Below, piece after piece: positions 18,279-27,837 of a stretch of DNA of 64,000 nt. Below the pieces are notes generated by a model. That model worked only from the letters and a program-made list of their open reading frames with translations. It had not been told where the DNA came from and did no database searches. Position 1 is the stretch's first letter. Each line of letters starts with the position of its first letter. The position numbers and the translations under genes are program-made. This stretch comes from Arthrobacter sp. Leaf137 (lineage in GTDB: Bacteria; Actinomycetota; Actinomycetes; Actinomycetales; Micrococcaceae): positions 550 to 64,549 of the forward strand of contig NZ_LMOI01000012.1 in assembly GCF_001423525.1 (NCBI RefSeq), given 5' to 3'.

Positions 18279-20138
18279 ATGCGACGGCCCACGAGCACGA
18301 ATGACGACGGCGTCCAGTACCGCGACCTGAACGGCAACGGAGTGATGGACCCCTACGAAGATCCGCGCCTGGACTCCGCGAGCCGCGCGAAGGATCTGCT
18401 CGAACGCTTGTCGATAGAAGAAAAAGTCGGGCTGCTATTCAACACGGTGATGGTTGTTGGCGAGCCGGGTGACCACGATACTGCGAGTCCGTTCGGGCCG
18501 GAGACTCCTCGCGACTTTGTAGTAGGCCAGTCTATTAACCACTTCAATATTGGCCGCTTCCCTTCGGCAGAGCACATGGCGCGTTGGCAGAACTGCATGC
18601 AGGAACTCGCCGAGCTTGCTCCCCACGGGATTCCCATCACCTTTGCCACCGATCCCCGCCATGGTTTCGCGCAGAACGATGGCATGGTCTTCGCAACCGG
18701 CTCGTTCTCACAGTGGCCCGAGCCCATGGGCCTCGCAGCCATCGGCGATCCTGCGTTAGTGAGTGAATTCGCCGAGACCGCAAGGAGCGAGTATGTCGCC
18801 GTCGGACTTCGTGCAGCTATTCACCCGCAGATCGACTTGGCCTCTGATCCGCGCTGGGCGCGTCAATTGCAGAGCTTCAGTTCAAACTCAGCGGTGACGT
18901 CAGAGTACGGGTCGCTGTTGATCGAAGGTCTACAGGGCCAGAAGCTGTCATCCACGAGCGTCGCCTGCACGGCAAAGCACTTCCCGGGAGGCGGGGCGCA
19001 AGAAGACGGGGAGGATCCCCACTTCCCACAAGGCAAAGCTCAGGTTTATCCAGGGGGCAACTTCGAAGAGCACCTGGCACCGTTCCGAGCAGCTATCGCC
19101 GCCGGAACCAGCGCGATCATGCCTTACTACTCACTGGCGAAAGACCTGCTCATTGACGGCGTAGCCGTGGAGGAAGTGGGCTTCGCCTACAACAAATACC
19201 TGATCTCGACACTCCTACGCGAAGATCTTGGGTTCACTGGGGTTGTACTTACTGACTGGCAGCTCGTCACAGACCTTGAAGTCTTTGGCTTGCCGTTCCC
19301 TGCCAAGGCGTGGGGTGTGGAGCACCTCAGCCGCATTGAGCGTGTTGAGAAGCTCTTCGACGCCGGCGCAGATCAATTCGGGGGCGAGTCCTGCACGGAT
19401 TTGGTCCTTGAGTTGCTGGCCAGCGGACGGCTCTCCCAGAAGCGCGTGGACGCGTCAGCGCTGAAAGTCTTGCAGGTCAAGTTCGAACTCGGCCTGTTCG
19501 ACAATCCGTACGTCGACGAGAACGCGGTTGCAACCATTGTGGGTTCCGAGTCTTTCCGGGCTGCTGGGCACCGCGCCCAGGCGGAGGCCGTCACCGTTCT
19601 GAAAAACACTGGTGTATTGCCGCTGCGAGCGGACACCCGGGTATACGTCGAAGGCGTCAACCCGGAAGTCGTCGATGATCGGGTCACCTTTGTGGATGAC
19701 AAGAAGGACGCCGACGTAGCTCTTGTGCGCCTCACTGTCCCCTACGAGCCGCGCAACGAGTATTTCCTGGACGCTATGACGCATCAGGGTAGCCTCGACT
19801 TCCCGGACGAGGAGGTCGCACGGGTGCGAGCACTTGCAGCAGAACTCCCCGTGATCCTCGACGTCTACCTTGAACGAGCAGGGATCCTGACCCCGTTCGA
19901 TGAGCTCGCAGAGGCCGTCACCGTGAACTTCGGCGCTTCTGACGCTGCCTTGCTCGACGCGTTAACAGGAACTATTCCTCCCCGAGGTCGCCTGCCGATC
20001 GAGCTGCCTCGCTCCATGGCCGCCGTCGAAGCATCACATCCTGACGTCCCCAACGACACCAAAGATCCGCTCTACCGCTACGGCGCCGGCCTCAGCCTGC
20101 CGTCAACTTCGCGGAGGGAATCCAGGATGCTGACGTGA
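18279..20138 (+). CDS. GH3 family glycosidase
   Basis: Glycosidase of 619 residues, cytoplasmic. It begins with DLNGNGVMDPYEDP, typical of one GH3 subgroup, then DPRHGF, TAKHFPGGG, and VVLTDW with the nucleophile Asp326. The second alpha/beta domain is about 410-600; there is no fibronectin III-like tail, so it is shorter than the other GH3 here. Start is ATG 18279 after AAGGAGA. It overlaps the remnant rhamnosidase by four bases (GTGA) and is divergent from the ROK gene. It probably cleaves beta-glucosides or xylosides taken up by the adjoining importer. Confidence 0.9.
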   Translation: MRRPTSTNDDGVQYRDLNGNGVMDPYEDPRLDSASRAKDLLERLSIEEKVGLLFNTVMVVGEPGDHDTASPFGPETPRDFVVGQSINHFNIGRFPSAEHMARWQNCMQELAELAPHGIPITFATDPRHGFAQNDGMVFATGSFSQWPEPMGLAAIGDPALVSEFAETARSEYVAVGLRAAIHPQIDLASDPRWARQLQSFSSNSAVTSEYGSLLIEGLQGQKLSSTSVACTAKHFPGGGAQEDGEDPHFPQGKAQVYPGGNFEEHLAPFRAAIAAGTSAIMPYYSLAKDLLIDGVAVEEVGFAYNKYLISTLLREDLGFTGVVLTDWQLVTDLEVFGLPFPAKAWGVEHLSRIERVEKLFDAGADQFGGESCTDLVLELLASGRLSQKRVDASALKVLQVKFELGLFDNPYVDENAVATIVGSESFRAAGHRAQAEAVTVLKNTGVLPLRADTRVYVEGVNPEVVDDRVTFVDDKKDADVALVRLTVPYEPRNEYFLDAMTHQGSLDFPDEEVARVRALAAELPVILDVYLERAGILTPFDELAEAVTVNFGASDAALLDALTGTIPPRGRLPIELPRSMAAVEASHPDVPNDTKDPLYRYGAGLSLPSTSRRESRMLT

Positions 20139-20985
20139 CCGGGATGGACAGGAAATCGAGCGAAGTTCTCTGGAGTGAGTTCGTTGATCCACCGGATTCG
20201 GCACGGCCGCGTGCGTGGTGGCACTGGATGGACGGCAACGTGCACCTCGAGGGCATTCGGGCGGATCTTCGTTGGCTCCACTCTGTGGGCGTCCGAGGAG
20301 TTCAGGCCTTCGACGGTGCGTTAGCTAATCCGCTTGTAGTGGAGGAAGCTGTGATTCCCGGCAGCGAGCAGTGGCGCGAAGCTATTGCCATTGCTGTCGC
20401 GACGGCCCACGACCTCGGCTTGGACTTCACTGTTGCCACTTCTGCGGGGTGGAGCGCCTCGGGAGCACCGTGGGTTGAAAAGGCCGATGCCATGCGCAAG
20501 CTGGTGTGGTCGCAGACTGTGGTCGAAGGTGGCGAACTGACCCAGCTCAACAAGCTCCCTAACGTCGCAGGACCCTATCAAGACATCCCCACATGGGGTG
20601 TCGAGCCGCGGGAAGGCTCAGGCGATGTCAAAGACCTCGTCGCACTGGCCATCCCTTTCCACGGCACTCACGATGCTTTGGAGCCCGCGTTGGTCCGGTC
20701 CAGTTCACCGATGTAGCCGATATGGCGCGCGTCAAAATCAATGGCGGGGACGCTGGAGTTCTCTGGAAAGCTCCCTACCGGGTGTCCACCAGCGCACTGA
20801 GGTCAGGAACGAACCGGATCGAAGTAAGCATCACCAGTCCGTGGCGCAATCGACTGATTGCTGAGGCCCGCAGCAGCACCGGGACGCTCTACCCGCCAAT
20901 GACGGGTGTCTTCACCGACGATGCCGAAATCCTGCCTGCAGGTCTACTTGGGCCAATGAGCCTGGTCTACAACCACCGTCCCTGA
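20135..20985 (+). pseudogene. GH106-type alpha-L-rhamnosidase remnant with internal deletion
   Basis: The first about 175 codons match the N-terminus of GH106-type glycosidases (RPRAWWHWMDGNVHLEGI, then GVRGVQAFDGAL). Then the frame ends at 20716 in a short nonsense tail. From about 20690 a different frame reads as the family's C-terminal domain (FTDVADMARVKINGGDAG, LWKAPYRV, PWRNRLIAEA, AGLLGPMSLVYN) and stops at 20985. A complete enzyme is about 1000 residues or more, so around 700 codons are missing with a frame change at the junction near 20680-20700. It follows the GH3 gene with a GTGA overlap, so it was once an active operon member. Confidence 0.8.
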
Positions 20986-21010
20986 TCTCCGCTAACGAAA
21001 GACATGATGC

Positions 21011-22552
21011 ATGAGAAATCAGATAACGCCTCCGGCTGTGAGCCTGGAAGGCCAACGCCGTGCCGACCTCGGCAATGGAACCTACCTGAACCCGGTGTTC
21101 GCCGGGGACCACCCGGACCCGGCAATCCTCCGCGACGGGGATGACTACTACCTGACCTTTTCGTCCTTTGAGTCCACGCCCGGCCTCATTATCTGGCACT
21201 CGCGTGACCTGTTGAATTGGCAACCGCTGGGGCCCGCCCTTTCCACACCCATCGGCTGCGTGTTTGCCGTCGACATGTGCAAAGTGGACGGCCGGTACTT
21301 TATCTACATACCGATCATTCCCACCGCCATCTCGCCGGACCCAACGGCGCCTGTGCTGACCTATGTCATCCACGCCGAGAGCATGGCGGGACCCTGGAGT
21401 GAGCCCATCAACCTGGGCATCGAAGGGCATATCGATCCCGGGCACGTGGTGGGAGAGGACGGCAGCCGCTACCTGTTTCTCAGCGGAGTCAGCCGTGTTC
21501 GGCTCACCGACGACGGACTGGCTACGAACGGTCCAGTGGAGCACGTCTACGACGGCTGGCGCTATCCCGAGGACTGGGTGGTTGAAGCCTACGCACTGGA
21601 AGGGCCCAAGCTGACACGCCGTGGTGAGTGGTTCTACCTCACGACGGCGGTTGGCGGCACGTCTGGTCCGCCCACCGGTCACATGGTCACGGTCGCCCGC
21701 TCCCGCTCCGTCAATGGCCCGTGGGAGGACTGTCCCCGCAATCCCATCATCAGGACATGGAGTGCCGACGAGCCTTGGTGGAGCAAGGGCCATGCCACTT
21801 TGTTCGAGGGCCCCAACGGCCAGTGGTGGAGCATCTACCACGGCTACGAAAACGGGTTCGCCACCCTTGGCCGGCAAACGCTTTTGGAACCGATCGAGTG
21901 GGACGAGGACGGATGGCCCCGGGCAGTCGGGGGGACCCTTTCTGCGGCACTGCCCGCGCCCCTGCCAACTGTGTCTTCAACCGGCGAACAACCCCACGGA
22001 TCGCCGTTGTCCGATGATTTCTCCACCCAACGCTTTGGGACACAGTGGTCATTTCACGCCCCGTCCAATAACGAGTATCTTCGGGCATTCTTTGACGGCG
22101 GCCTGGTTCTGCAAGCCCAGGGGTCAGGCCCGTCAGACAGCTCGGCGCTGACGTGTATCGTCGGCGACCGGCGATACGAGATCACGGTGGAGATGGAAAT
22201 CGGCGACGGCGCCCAAGGCGGGCTGCTGCTGTACTACAGCGACCGCCTGTTCTGCGGCATGGGCCACGACGGCGGCAGCATGACCAGCTACCGCGCGGGC
22301 AGGGCGATTCCGTACTGGCGTGAACCTGCGCCAGCGGCCCGGACCATGCACCTTCGAATAGTCAACGACAACCACATCGTCACCCAGTACTACAGCCTGA
22401 ACGGGACGGACTGGACCAGGCATGGATTGCGTTTCAACGTGGAGGGTTACAACACAAATACGGCCGACGAACTCCTCAGCCTGCGCCCGGCATTGTTCGC
22501 AGTCGGGACAGGGGAAGTGCGGTTCACGAACTTCACTTACCGTGCCTTTTAG
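21011..22552 (+). CDS. GH43 family glycosidase (beta-xylosidase/arabinofuranosidase type)
   Basis: Enzyme of 513 residues with a five-bladed beta-propeller (about 25-320) and a C-terminal beta-sandwich (about 335-513) like that of GH43 beta-xylosidases. FAGDHPDPAIL holds the general base Asp36; GHIDPGH and VVEAYALEGPKL fit the pKa modulator and the acid Glu. No signal peptide. ATG codons occur at 21004, 21007 and 21011; I use 21011, the other two being out of frame. It follows the remnant rhamnosidase at a short distance and closes the GH3 operon. Likely acts on xylosides or arabinosides; substrate inferred. Confidence 0.88.
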   Translation: MRNQITPPAVSLEGQRRADLGNGTYLNPVFAGDHPDPAILRDGDDYYLTFSSFESTPGLIIWHSRDLLNWQPLGPALSTPIGCVFAVDMCKVDGRYFIYIPIIPTAISPDPTAPVLTYVIHAESMAGPWSEPINLGIEGHIDPGHVVGEDGSRYLFLSGVSRVRLTDDGLATNGPVEHVYDGWRYPEDWVVEAYALEGPKLTRRGEWFYLTTAVGGTSGPPTGHMVTVARSRSVNGPWEDCPRNPIIRTWSADEPWWSKGHATLFEGPNGQWWSIYHGYENGFATLGRQTLLEPIEWDEDGWPRAVGGTLSAALPAPLPTVSSTGEQPHGSPLSDDFSTQRFGTQWSFHAPSNNEYLRAFFDGGLVLQAQGSGPSDSSALTCIVGDRRYEITVEMEIGDGAQGGLLLYYSDRLFCGMGHDGGSMTSYRAGRAIPYWREPAPAARTMHLRIVNDNHIVTQYYSLNGTDWTRHGLRFNVEGYNTNTADELLSLRPALFAVGTGEVRFTNFTYRAF

Positions 22553-22554
22553 GC

Positions 22555-22736
22555 TGGGCCACAACAAGTCCAGTAGCGCTGGTGGCTCTCCGAACTTCAG
22601 GCGAGCGTCCGAACAGCAGGCCGAGCCGGACACCGGTGCCGGGCCGGAAGTTCTCCACCACGATGTCAGCGGTGGCGGCGAGCCTATTGACTGCTTCCAA
22701 TCCTTGCGCGGTTTTCAGGTCAACGGCGAAGGATCC
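22555..22736 (-). pseudogene. CaiB/BaiF CoA-transferase fragment
   Basis: An open minus-strand stretch of about 60 codons reads GSFAVDLKTAQGLEAV and then TADIVVENFRPGTGVRLGL, the N-terminal core of class III CoA transferases (CaiB/BaiF, about 400 residues). It has no start codon or ribosome site, and the rest of the gene is absent. It is a leftover of a deletion or an old insertion. Confidence 0.65.
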
Positions 22737-22838
22737 TGCTGGGATCCGGCACCACGAGCCCTTTAAGGGGCCCTTCTGCCGCTGCCGTGGACGGGTCGGA
22801 GCCGGGTTCCGCTGTTGGTGGATGGGGTTGGGTGAGAG

Positions 22839-23180
22839 TCATGCCTGTGTCGCCATTTCTTTGTTGCCCCCTGAGGCTTCCGTCGCGGAGTTGCGCACGA
22901 GGGTGTGGATGTGGAACTTTTTCGGTTCGGTGTTGCTGAGGAAAACCCCGCAGTGGCGATTGAGTTCGAGGATGACGACCGGGCTCTGGATGCAGTCGTA
23001 GAACGGCTCGTCCTCGCTGTATCCACCGATCCATGAGAACCAGGTGTCCTGGTAGTGGGCGCTGATCTCCCCGCGACGCGCCGCTGCCGGTCCGGCGGGG
23101 AGGTATTCGATGAAATCGGCGATGATGACCAGGACGGTGTTGGCGCCATAGGAGCCAACCTCCCGAAGCGGCACGGCCAA
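22839..23180 (-). pseudogene. DUF3500 protein C-terminal fragment
   Basis: About 113 codons on the minus strand resemble the C-terminal third of DUF3500 proteins: AHYQDTWFSWIGGYSEDEPF, IQSPVVILELNRHCGVFL and EPKKFHIHTLVR. The only possible starts are weak (TTG at 23180), and the N-terminal two thirds of the domain are missing. It is next to the CoA-transferase fragment, so the region is a patch of decay. Confidence 0.65.
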
Positions 23181-23216
23181 GGGGTAGCGTGTGCCCTAGC
23201 CGACGAAGGAGTCACG

Positions 23217-23420
23217 ATGAGCTACAAATATCGAACTGTTCGGGTTCGCGGTACCGAGCTAGTTGGAACAATTGCCAGGAAGCACGGGAGTGCGGCTGAA
23301 ATTTACGAAACCTCCAAAGACCTGAGCACATCAGTCATTCCGGTGTTCTTCGAAGCAACGGGCGAGATCCGTTTCTTCGACAGGTCAGTGCTGGAGGACG
23401 TTGTGGCACCCACCACTTAA
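23217..23420 (+). CDS. Small hypothetical protein (67 aa)
   Basis: Begins MSYKYRTVRVRGTELVGTIA at an ATG with AAGGAG six bases upstream, which supports real translation. The protein is soluble and basic at the N-terminus and ends DRSVLEDVVAPTT. I do not recognise a family. It overlaps no other gene and stands between two decayed regions. Confidence 0.5.
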   Translation: MSYKYRTVRVRGTELVGTIARKHGSAAEIYETSKDLSTSVIPVFFEATGEIRFFDRSVLEDVVAPTT

Positions 23421-23867
23421 TCCGCCGAGGCATGCCATATGCCAGGGCGACCATGGCGGCCGGCGTGTGGGACCTATTCCACGGCAAATGAGGGTGTGGA
23501 CACTGTCCGCACTTTCGTCTTCGAAGCGGATCGCATATCGGTTGGACCGGCTCGTATTCCGCATGCTCCCGAGAGTTCCCAGCGTTGGCAAGGCCCGGAA
23601 GACAGTTCGGTCCCACCTCGGGCACAGCGTTCCGCGGCTGTTCGCGGCTCGAGGGTAGGCCTTAGGGCGCTGCGCCGCAGGACCTGGCTTGGCAGGTTTG
23701 GCATGAGCGCGGTTCCTGCGGATGTACTCAGAACGGTTCGGATCAACCTTGTTCGAGCATGTTCGAATGCATTGTGACCCCGGCATCAGGCTCATAGTCT
23801 CGGGGTGCCCGGCCTTCCTGAACCGCCCGGCACACAGCACCCGACACCCCGACGATGAGGTCCCTCC
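23421..23867. other. 447-base intergenic region without a convincing gene
   Basis: Open frames here on both strands have odd composition (many Arg, Ser, Pro), no ribosome site and no family I know. The right end must carry the promoter of the galactanase gene, including the palindrome at 23752. Confidence 0.5.
23752..23767. promoter_or_regulatory. Near-perfect palindrome upstream of the galactanase gene
   Basis: TTCGAGCATGTTCGAA pairs with itself except for one G-T position, about 100 bases before the galactanase ATG. It looks like a repressor operator, possibly LacI- or XRE-type; the regulator is not in view. Confidence 0.4.
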
Positions 23868-26800
23868 ATGGCGTTATCAGCACACAGAATCCGAAGGCCA
23901 GTCGCCGCCCTGGCAGCAGCCGTGACCGCAGCCGCCGGCTTGGCACTCCTGCCGGCAGCTCCGGCAGCCAAGGCAGCAGACTCAACTGCCGTCACCATTA
24001 GCCCGAACCCGGCCAGCCGCGGCGAAGCGTTTGAAGGTTGGGGCACCAGCCTTGTCTGGTTCGCGAATGCGACCGCGGGATACTCACCGGAGCTGCGCGA
24101 ACAGCTGTACCAGAAGGTCTTCGGTGAGGACGGCCTGAACCTTAATATTGCCCGCTACAACGTGGGCGGCGGCAATGCCTCGGACGTCAAGGACTACCTC
24201 AACGATGGCAGCGCAGTGGAGGGCTGGTGGAAGCCAGTGGCTGAAGCGACACCCGGCCAGCCGGCGTCGGACCTGTATAACCCGGACGGAAGTGTCGACA
24301 AGACCCAGGCCAACAAACTCGCCTTCCTCAAGGCCTGGAACCCGGACGATCCTGCGTCCTTCAACCCCGATGCCGATCAGAACCAGCGCTGGTGGGTGGA
24401 GCGTTTGGCCCAGGACCAGCAGATCACGCACTGGGAAGCGTTCAGCAACTCGCCGCCGTGGTTCATGACCAAGAGCGGCTACGTGTCCGGGCAGGTCAAC
24501 ACCGCCAAGGGCGAAAATCTGCTGCCCGAAGCGGAAGGCAAGTTCGCCGCCTACATGCGCCACGCCGTCGAACTTCTTGAAAAGGGCAGCGGGATCAAGG
24601 TGGACACCATCGATCCCTTTAACGAGCCCAACTCCGGCTACTGGGGCACTGACATCAATGCGGCCACCGGGAAGCCACCCACCACCTACACGCAGAAGCA
24701 GGAGGGCGCGCTGATCTACCCGGCGGCCCAGGACCGCGTGACCAAACTGCTCGCCGCTGAGCTGGCGAAGGGCAGCACTGACGCGGTTATCTCCGCGATG
24801 GACGAGACCGACCCCACCAAGTTCATGACCAACTGGAACGGCTACAGCCAGGACGCCAAAGACGCCGTGGCACAGCTCAACGTCCACACGTATGGGACCA
24901 ACGATCGCCGCCGTGTCCGGGACCTGGCAAGCTCCACGGACAAGCCGCTCTGGATGAGTGAGGTGGGCGGTTTCTGGACTGGAAACCCCGCCCTGGGTGA
25001 CTCCACCAGCGGCTGGGACCGCTCCAACATCACCAACGGCCTGGGCATCGCGAGCCGAATGGTCAATGACCTTCGCGAACTCGATCCCAATGCCTGGGTG
25101 TTCTGGCAGCCCGTGGAGGACACGTACAGACAGGAGAAGGCAGACAAGGGCTGGGGCTCCATCTACGTCGACTTCGACTGCAACTACGCGGGCCGCGAAG
25201 GCTACTCGAACCGCCGCATCAACGATGGCGCCACCCCGGACGCCGCCAAGTGCAAGGTCCTGACCAACCAGAAATACAACACCACCCGGAACTTCACGCA
25301 CTACATCCGGCCGGGCGACTTCCTCATCCAGAACAACGACCCCAAAACCGCCAGCGCCCTCCGGGCCGACGGCAACGGTGCCACGCTGGTCCACTTCAAT
25401 GACACCCCGACGCCGGAAAAGGTCACCATAGACCTCAGCCGCTTCGGGAGCATCGCGCCCGGTGCCAAGGTCACGCCTGTGGTCACCACCAAGTCGCCGC
25501 TGGACGACATCGAGAAGAACGCCTTGGTCGAGGGCTCCCCGGTGGCCGTGGATACCGCCATGAAGTCCGCGACGCTTGAAGTTCCTGCAGCGTCCGTGGT
25601 GACGTTCGTCGTCGACGGCGTCAGTGGAGTTTCGGACGACGCCGCACCTGTGCAGGACGGCCACAGCTACCACCTCAGCGGCGAAGCGAGCGGCAAGTAC
25701 CTGACTGCGGGCTCCGGCACCGGCGCATCGATCCAGGATCTTGGCACGGATGCAGCGGGTGTTTCCCCGCAGATCTGGAGCTTCAAAGCAGTGAACTCCG
25801 GCAACGAGTTCGCCAACGACCGCCGCTGGGTTGTTACCGGCGCGGACGGGCGGGTTCTTACCGGCAACGGAGGCGTGCTGAACGGCAGCCAGGGCGGGGC
25901 GGCTTCGCTTGCTTCCCTGACGCTGGAGCAGGCCAAGGCCACTCCTTCTGCACAGTGGATAGTGACCTCGGAAAACGGCAAGCAGTGGACCCTGGTGAAT
26001 GCCGCCGCTGCCATTGCCCTTCAGGTTTCTGGGAAACAAACAGCGGCTGGGACACCAGTTGCCCTGGCCTCCTCAACGGGCACCACTGCAACAGCTCTGG
26101 CTAGCCCACATCAGGCATGGGCCTTCACGGACGTCGCCGATCTGAAGCTGCTGGGTGTCTCGCCCGTTGAGATGAGCACGCCCGTGGGGACAGCTCCCGT
26201 TCTGCCCGCCACCGTCACTCCCGTTTATGAGGCCGGACCCGGCAAGCCACTGGCCGTGACGTGGACGCCCGTTGACGCTGCCTCCTGGCAGAAAGCCGGA
26301 AAAGTGACGGTATACGGTTCCGGCGTGGACCCGTACGGTCAGACGTTCGAAGCTGTCCTGACCATCACCGTGGGTGCCTACATTGCTACCGATCCCGTCT
26401 CAGTGACTGTTGGTGTTGGCGAATCGCCGGCTGCCGTGCAGGCTTCGGCTCCCGCTACTGTTCCTGGCCAGATCGCGGATGGGCCTGCCCGGAACCCGCT
26501 GTCCGTCAGCTGGGACTGGTCTTCCGTGGCCGAGTCCTCGCTGCAAGCCCCGGGTAAGGTGACAGTTGCCGGAACCGCCAACGGGCTCCCGGCAACCCTG
26601 ACCGTGATTGTGGTGGACCGCGTTCCTGTAGCCAACATCTGTAAGGACGACCCCGCCACGACAGCCACAGCTTCCTACACCGAAGGCTCGTACATCGCCA
26701 GGAACACCTGCGATGCCAACGCCTCCACACGCTGGTCCAACTGGGTGAGCGGCGGCCGTGCAGGTGACTCGTTGAGCTATGGCTTCGCCCGTGAGTACTC

Positions 26801-27383
26801 CGTCTCGTCTGTGACCGTTACGTCTGCGGAGAAGGCTGCAACAAGCCTCAAGGTCCAGTACCAGGATGCCGCCGGCGCTTGGAAAGACACATCGGTGGGG
26901 ACCGTGAATGGCCTCTCGATCACATCACCCACCACGGTTTCCTTCGATCCCGTGACCACGCGCGGCGTCAGGGTGTCCTTCGTGACCACGGCCTCGTACA
27001 CCAAGGTCGCCGAGGTGGCCATCGCTGGAACCCGCCTGGCTGACGCCGGGCTCGCCGATCTCGGCAGGCTCCTCGTCAATCAGGCATCAGTGGTTGGCTT
27101 TGACCCCGGAACCACCAGCTACCGGTCGCTGACCTCGACGGCGACTCCCGCCGTCGTCGGCTACCCGCTGGACATGAACGCCAAGGTGACGGTTCGGCAG
27201 GCAACGGCGGAAAGCCCGACGGCGGTAGTCACCGTGACTGCCCCGGACGGAACCATCAAGGAGTACCGGGTGACGGTGTCCACCGGTAAGGACGCATGCT
27301 TCAACGATGGCTGGAAAACGAGCCCGTCGCCCGTGTACAGGAACCAAGGGCAGTGCGTGAGCAGCTTCGCCGCCGGCAAGTAG
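23868..27383 (+). CDS. Secreted GH30-type endo-beta-1,6-galactanase, multidomain
   Basis: Exported enzyme of 1171 residues. A signal peptide ends near AKA at 36. The catalytic barrel and side beta domain (about 40-590) have IDPFNEPNSGYWG with acid/base Glu253 and LWMSEVGGF with nucleophile Glu365, as in endo-beta-1,6-galactanases that attack arabinogalactan. A ricin-type beta-trefoil (about 595-755) follows, then two small Ig-like domains (about 760-925), a discoidin-like F5/8 domain (about 935-1055) and a cadherin-like tail ending in a Cys-containing motif (DACFNDGW...NQGQCVS) frequent in actinobacterial secreted hydrolases. Monocistronic, with a terminator right after. It would feed galactose oligomers to the cell. 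Confidence 0.88.
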   Translation: MALSAHRIRRPVAALAAAVTAAAGLALLPAAPAAKAADSTAVTISPNPASRGEAFEGWGTSLVWFANATAGYSPELREQLYQKVFGEDGLNLNIARYNVGGGNASDVKDYLNDGSAVEGWWKPVAEATPGQPASDLYNPDGSVDKTQANKLAFLKAWNPDDPASFNPDADQNQRWWVERLAQDQQITHWEAFSNSPPWFMTKSGYVSGQVNTAKGENLLPEAEGKFAAYMRHAVELLEKGSGIKVDTIDPFNEPNSGYWGTDINAATGKPPTTYTQKQEGALIYPAAQDRVTKLLAAELAKGSTDAVISAMDETDPTKFMTNWNGYSQDAKDAVAQLNVHTYGTNDRRRVRDLASSTDKPLWMSEVGGFWTGNPALGDSTSGWDRSNITNGLGIASRMVNDLRELDPNAWVFWQPVEDTYRQEKADKGWGSIYVDFDCNYAGREGYSNRRINDGATPDAAKCKVLTNQKYNTTRNFTHYIRPGDFLIQNNDPKTASALRADGNGATLVHFNDTPTPEKVTIDLSRFGSIAPGAKVTPVVTTKSPLDDIEKNALVEGSPVAVDTAMKSATLEVPAASVVTFVVDGVSGVSDDAAPVQDGHSYHLSGEASGKYLTAGSGTGASIQDLGTDAAGVSPQIWSFKAVNSGNEFANDRRWVVTGADGRVLTGNGGVLNGSQGGAASLASLTLEQAKATPSAQWIVTSENGKQWTLVNAAAAIALQVSGKQTAAGTPVALASSTGTTATALASPHQAWAFTDVADLKLLGVSPVEMSTPVGTAPVLPATVTPVYEAGPGKPLAVTWTPVDAASWQKAGKVTVYGSGVDPYGQTFEAVLTITVGAYIATDPVSVTVGVGESPAAVQASAPATVPGQIADGPARNPLSVSWDWSSVAESSLQAPGKVTVAGTANGLPATLTVIVVDRVPVANICKDDPATTATASYTEGSYIARNTCDANASTRWSNWVSGGRAGDSLSYGFAREYSVSSVTVTSAEKAATSLKVQYQDAAGAWKDTSVGTVNGLSITSPTTVSFDPVTTRGVRVSFVTTASYTKVAEVAIAGTRLADAGLADLGRLLVNQASVVGFDPGTTSYRSLTSTATPAVVGYPLDMNAKVTVRQATAESPTAVVTVTAPDGTIKEYRVTVSTGKDACFNDGWKTSPSPVYRNQGQCVSSFAAGK

Positions 27384-27401
27384 GACTTTGAACGCAACGG
27401 G

Positions 27402-27433
27402 GCCCCCTCCAAAAGCGACCCGAGGGGGCCTTG
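27402..27433 (+). terminator. Terminator after the galactanase gene
   Basis: Nine-base perfect stem GGCCCCCTC / GAGGGGGCC with a 12-base loop, 18 bases after the stop codon, followed by TT. Confidence 0.8.
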
Positions 27434-27560
27434 CTGCGTCCGAAAAATGGTGGGTGAGGCCGGTGTTGCCCACCCCGATCAGGGCAGCCGGAGCGAGTTG
27501 CCGAAGGGCCAATCTGTCCGGACGTGGCGGGGCGCAGGCCTGCGCCGGCAGTCGAGGGAA

Positions 27561-27755
27561 CTACGCCTGAGTCCTGTCGGGTCTTTTGATGGATCGTGCA
27601 ATGGCTTTCACGGAGTGCGCCACGAATGCGACTGTTCCGGCGAGGATCAAAAGAATGCTGACCGCTGCCAGTTGTCCGATGAGCATGAGCAGCGCCACCG
27701 TCAGGGTTCCGCCGTACGTCAGCGCGAAACTCAAGGTGTCCGGATCAGAGGGCAT
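27561..27755 (-). CDS. Small two-helix membrane protein (64 aa)
   Basis: ATG at 27755. Two hydrophobic stretches (about 11-30 and 32-50) and a basic tail ending KRPDRTQA give a hairpin membrane topology. No strong ribosome site is visible and I know no family, but the composition is that of a true membrane protein. It lies downstream of the 111-residue hypothetical gene on the same strand. Confidence 0.5.
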   Translation of the reverse strand: MPSDPDTLSFALTYGGTLTVALLMLIGQLAAVSILLILAGTVAFVAHSVKAIARSIKRPDRTQA

Positions 27756-27837
27756 TGGGGGCTTTCAAGTCAGGGGGCGTGGGCAAGCCCGGGAGCAGAG
27801 GCTCCCCTTGGGGTGCGGGGCTGGCAGGTTGGGGCTA

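Noticed and set aside
23752..23767. LexA (SOS) box
   Set aside because: The half sites resemble CGAAC/GTTCG, but they are only two bases apart instead of four, and the downstream gene is a secreted hydrolase.
23385..23840. 151-codon minus-strand frame in the intergenic region
   Set aside because: Arg/Pro/Ser-rich, no ribosome site, no family known, and it overlaps the promoter palindrome.
24084..26039. 651-codon open frame on the minus strand
   Set aside because: Antisense to the galactanase; no ribosome site and no recognisable motif.
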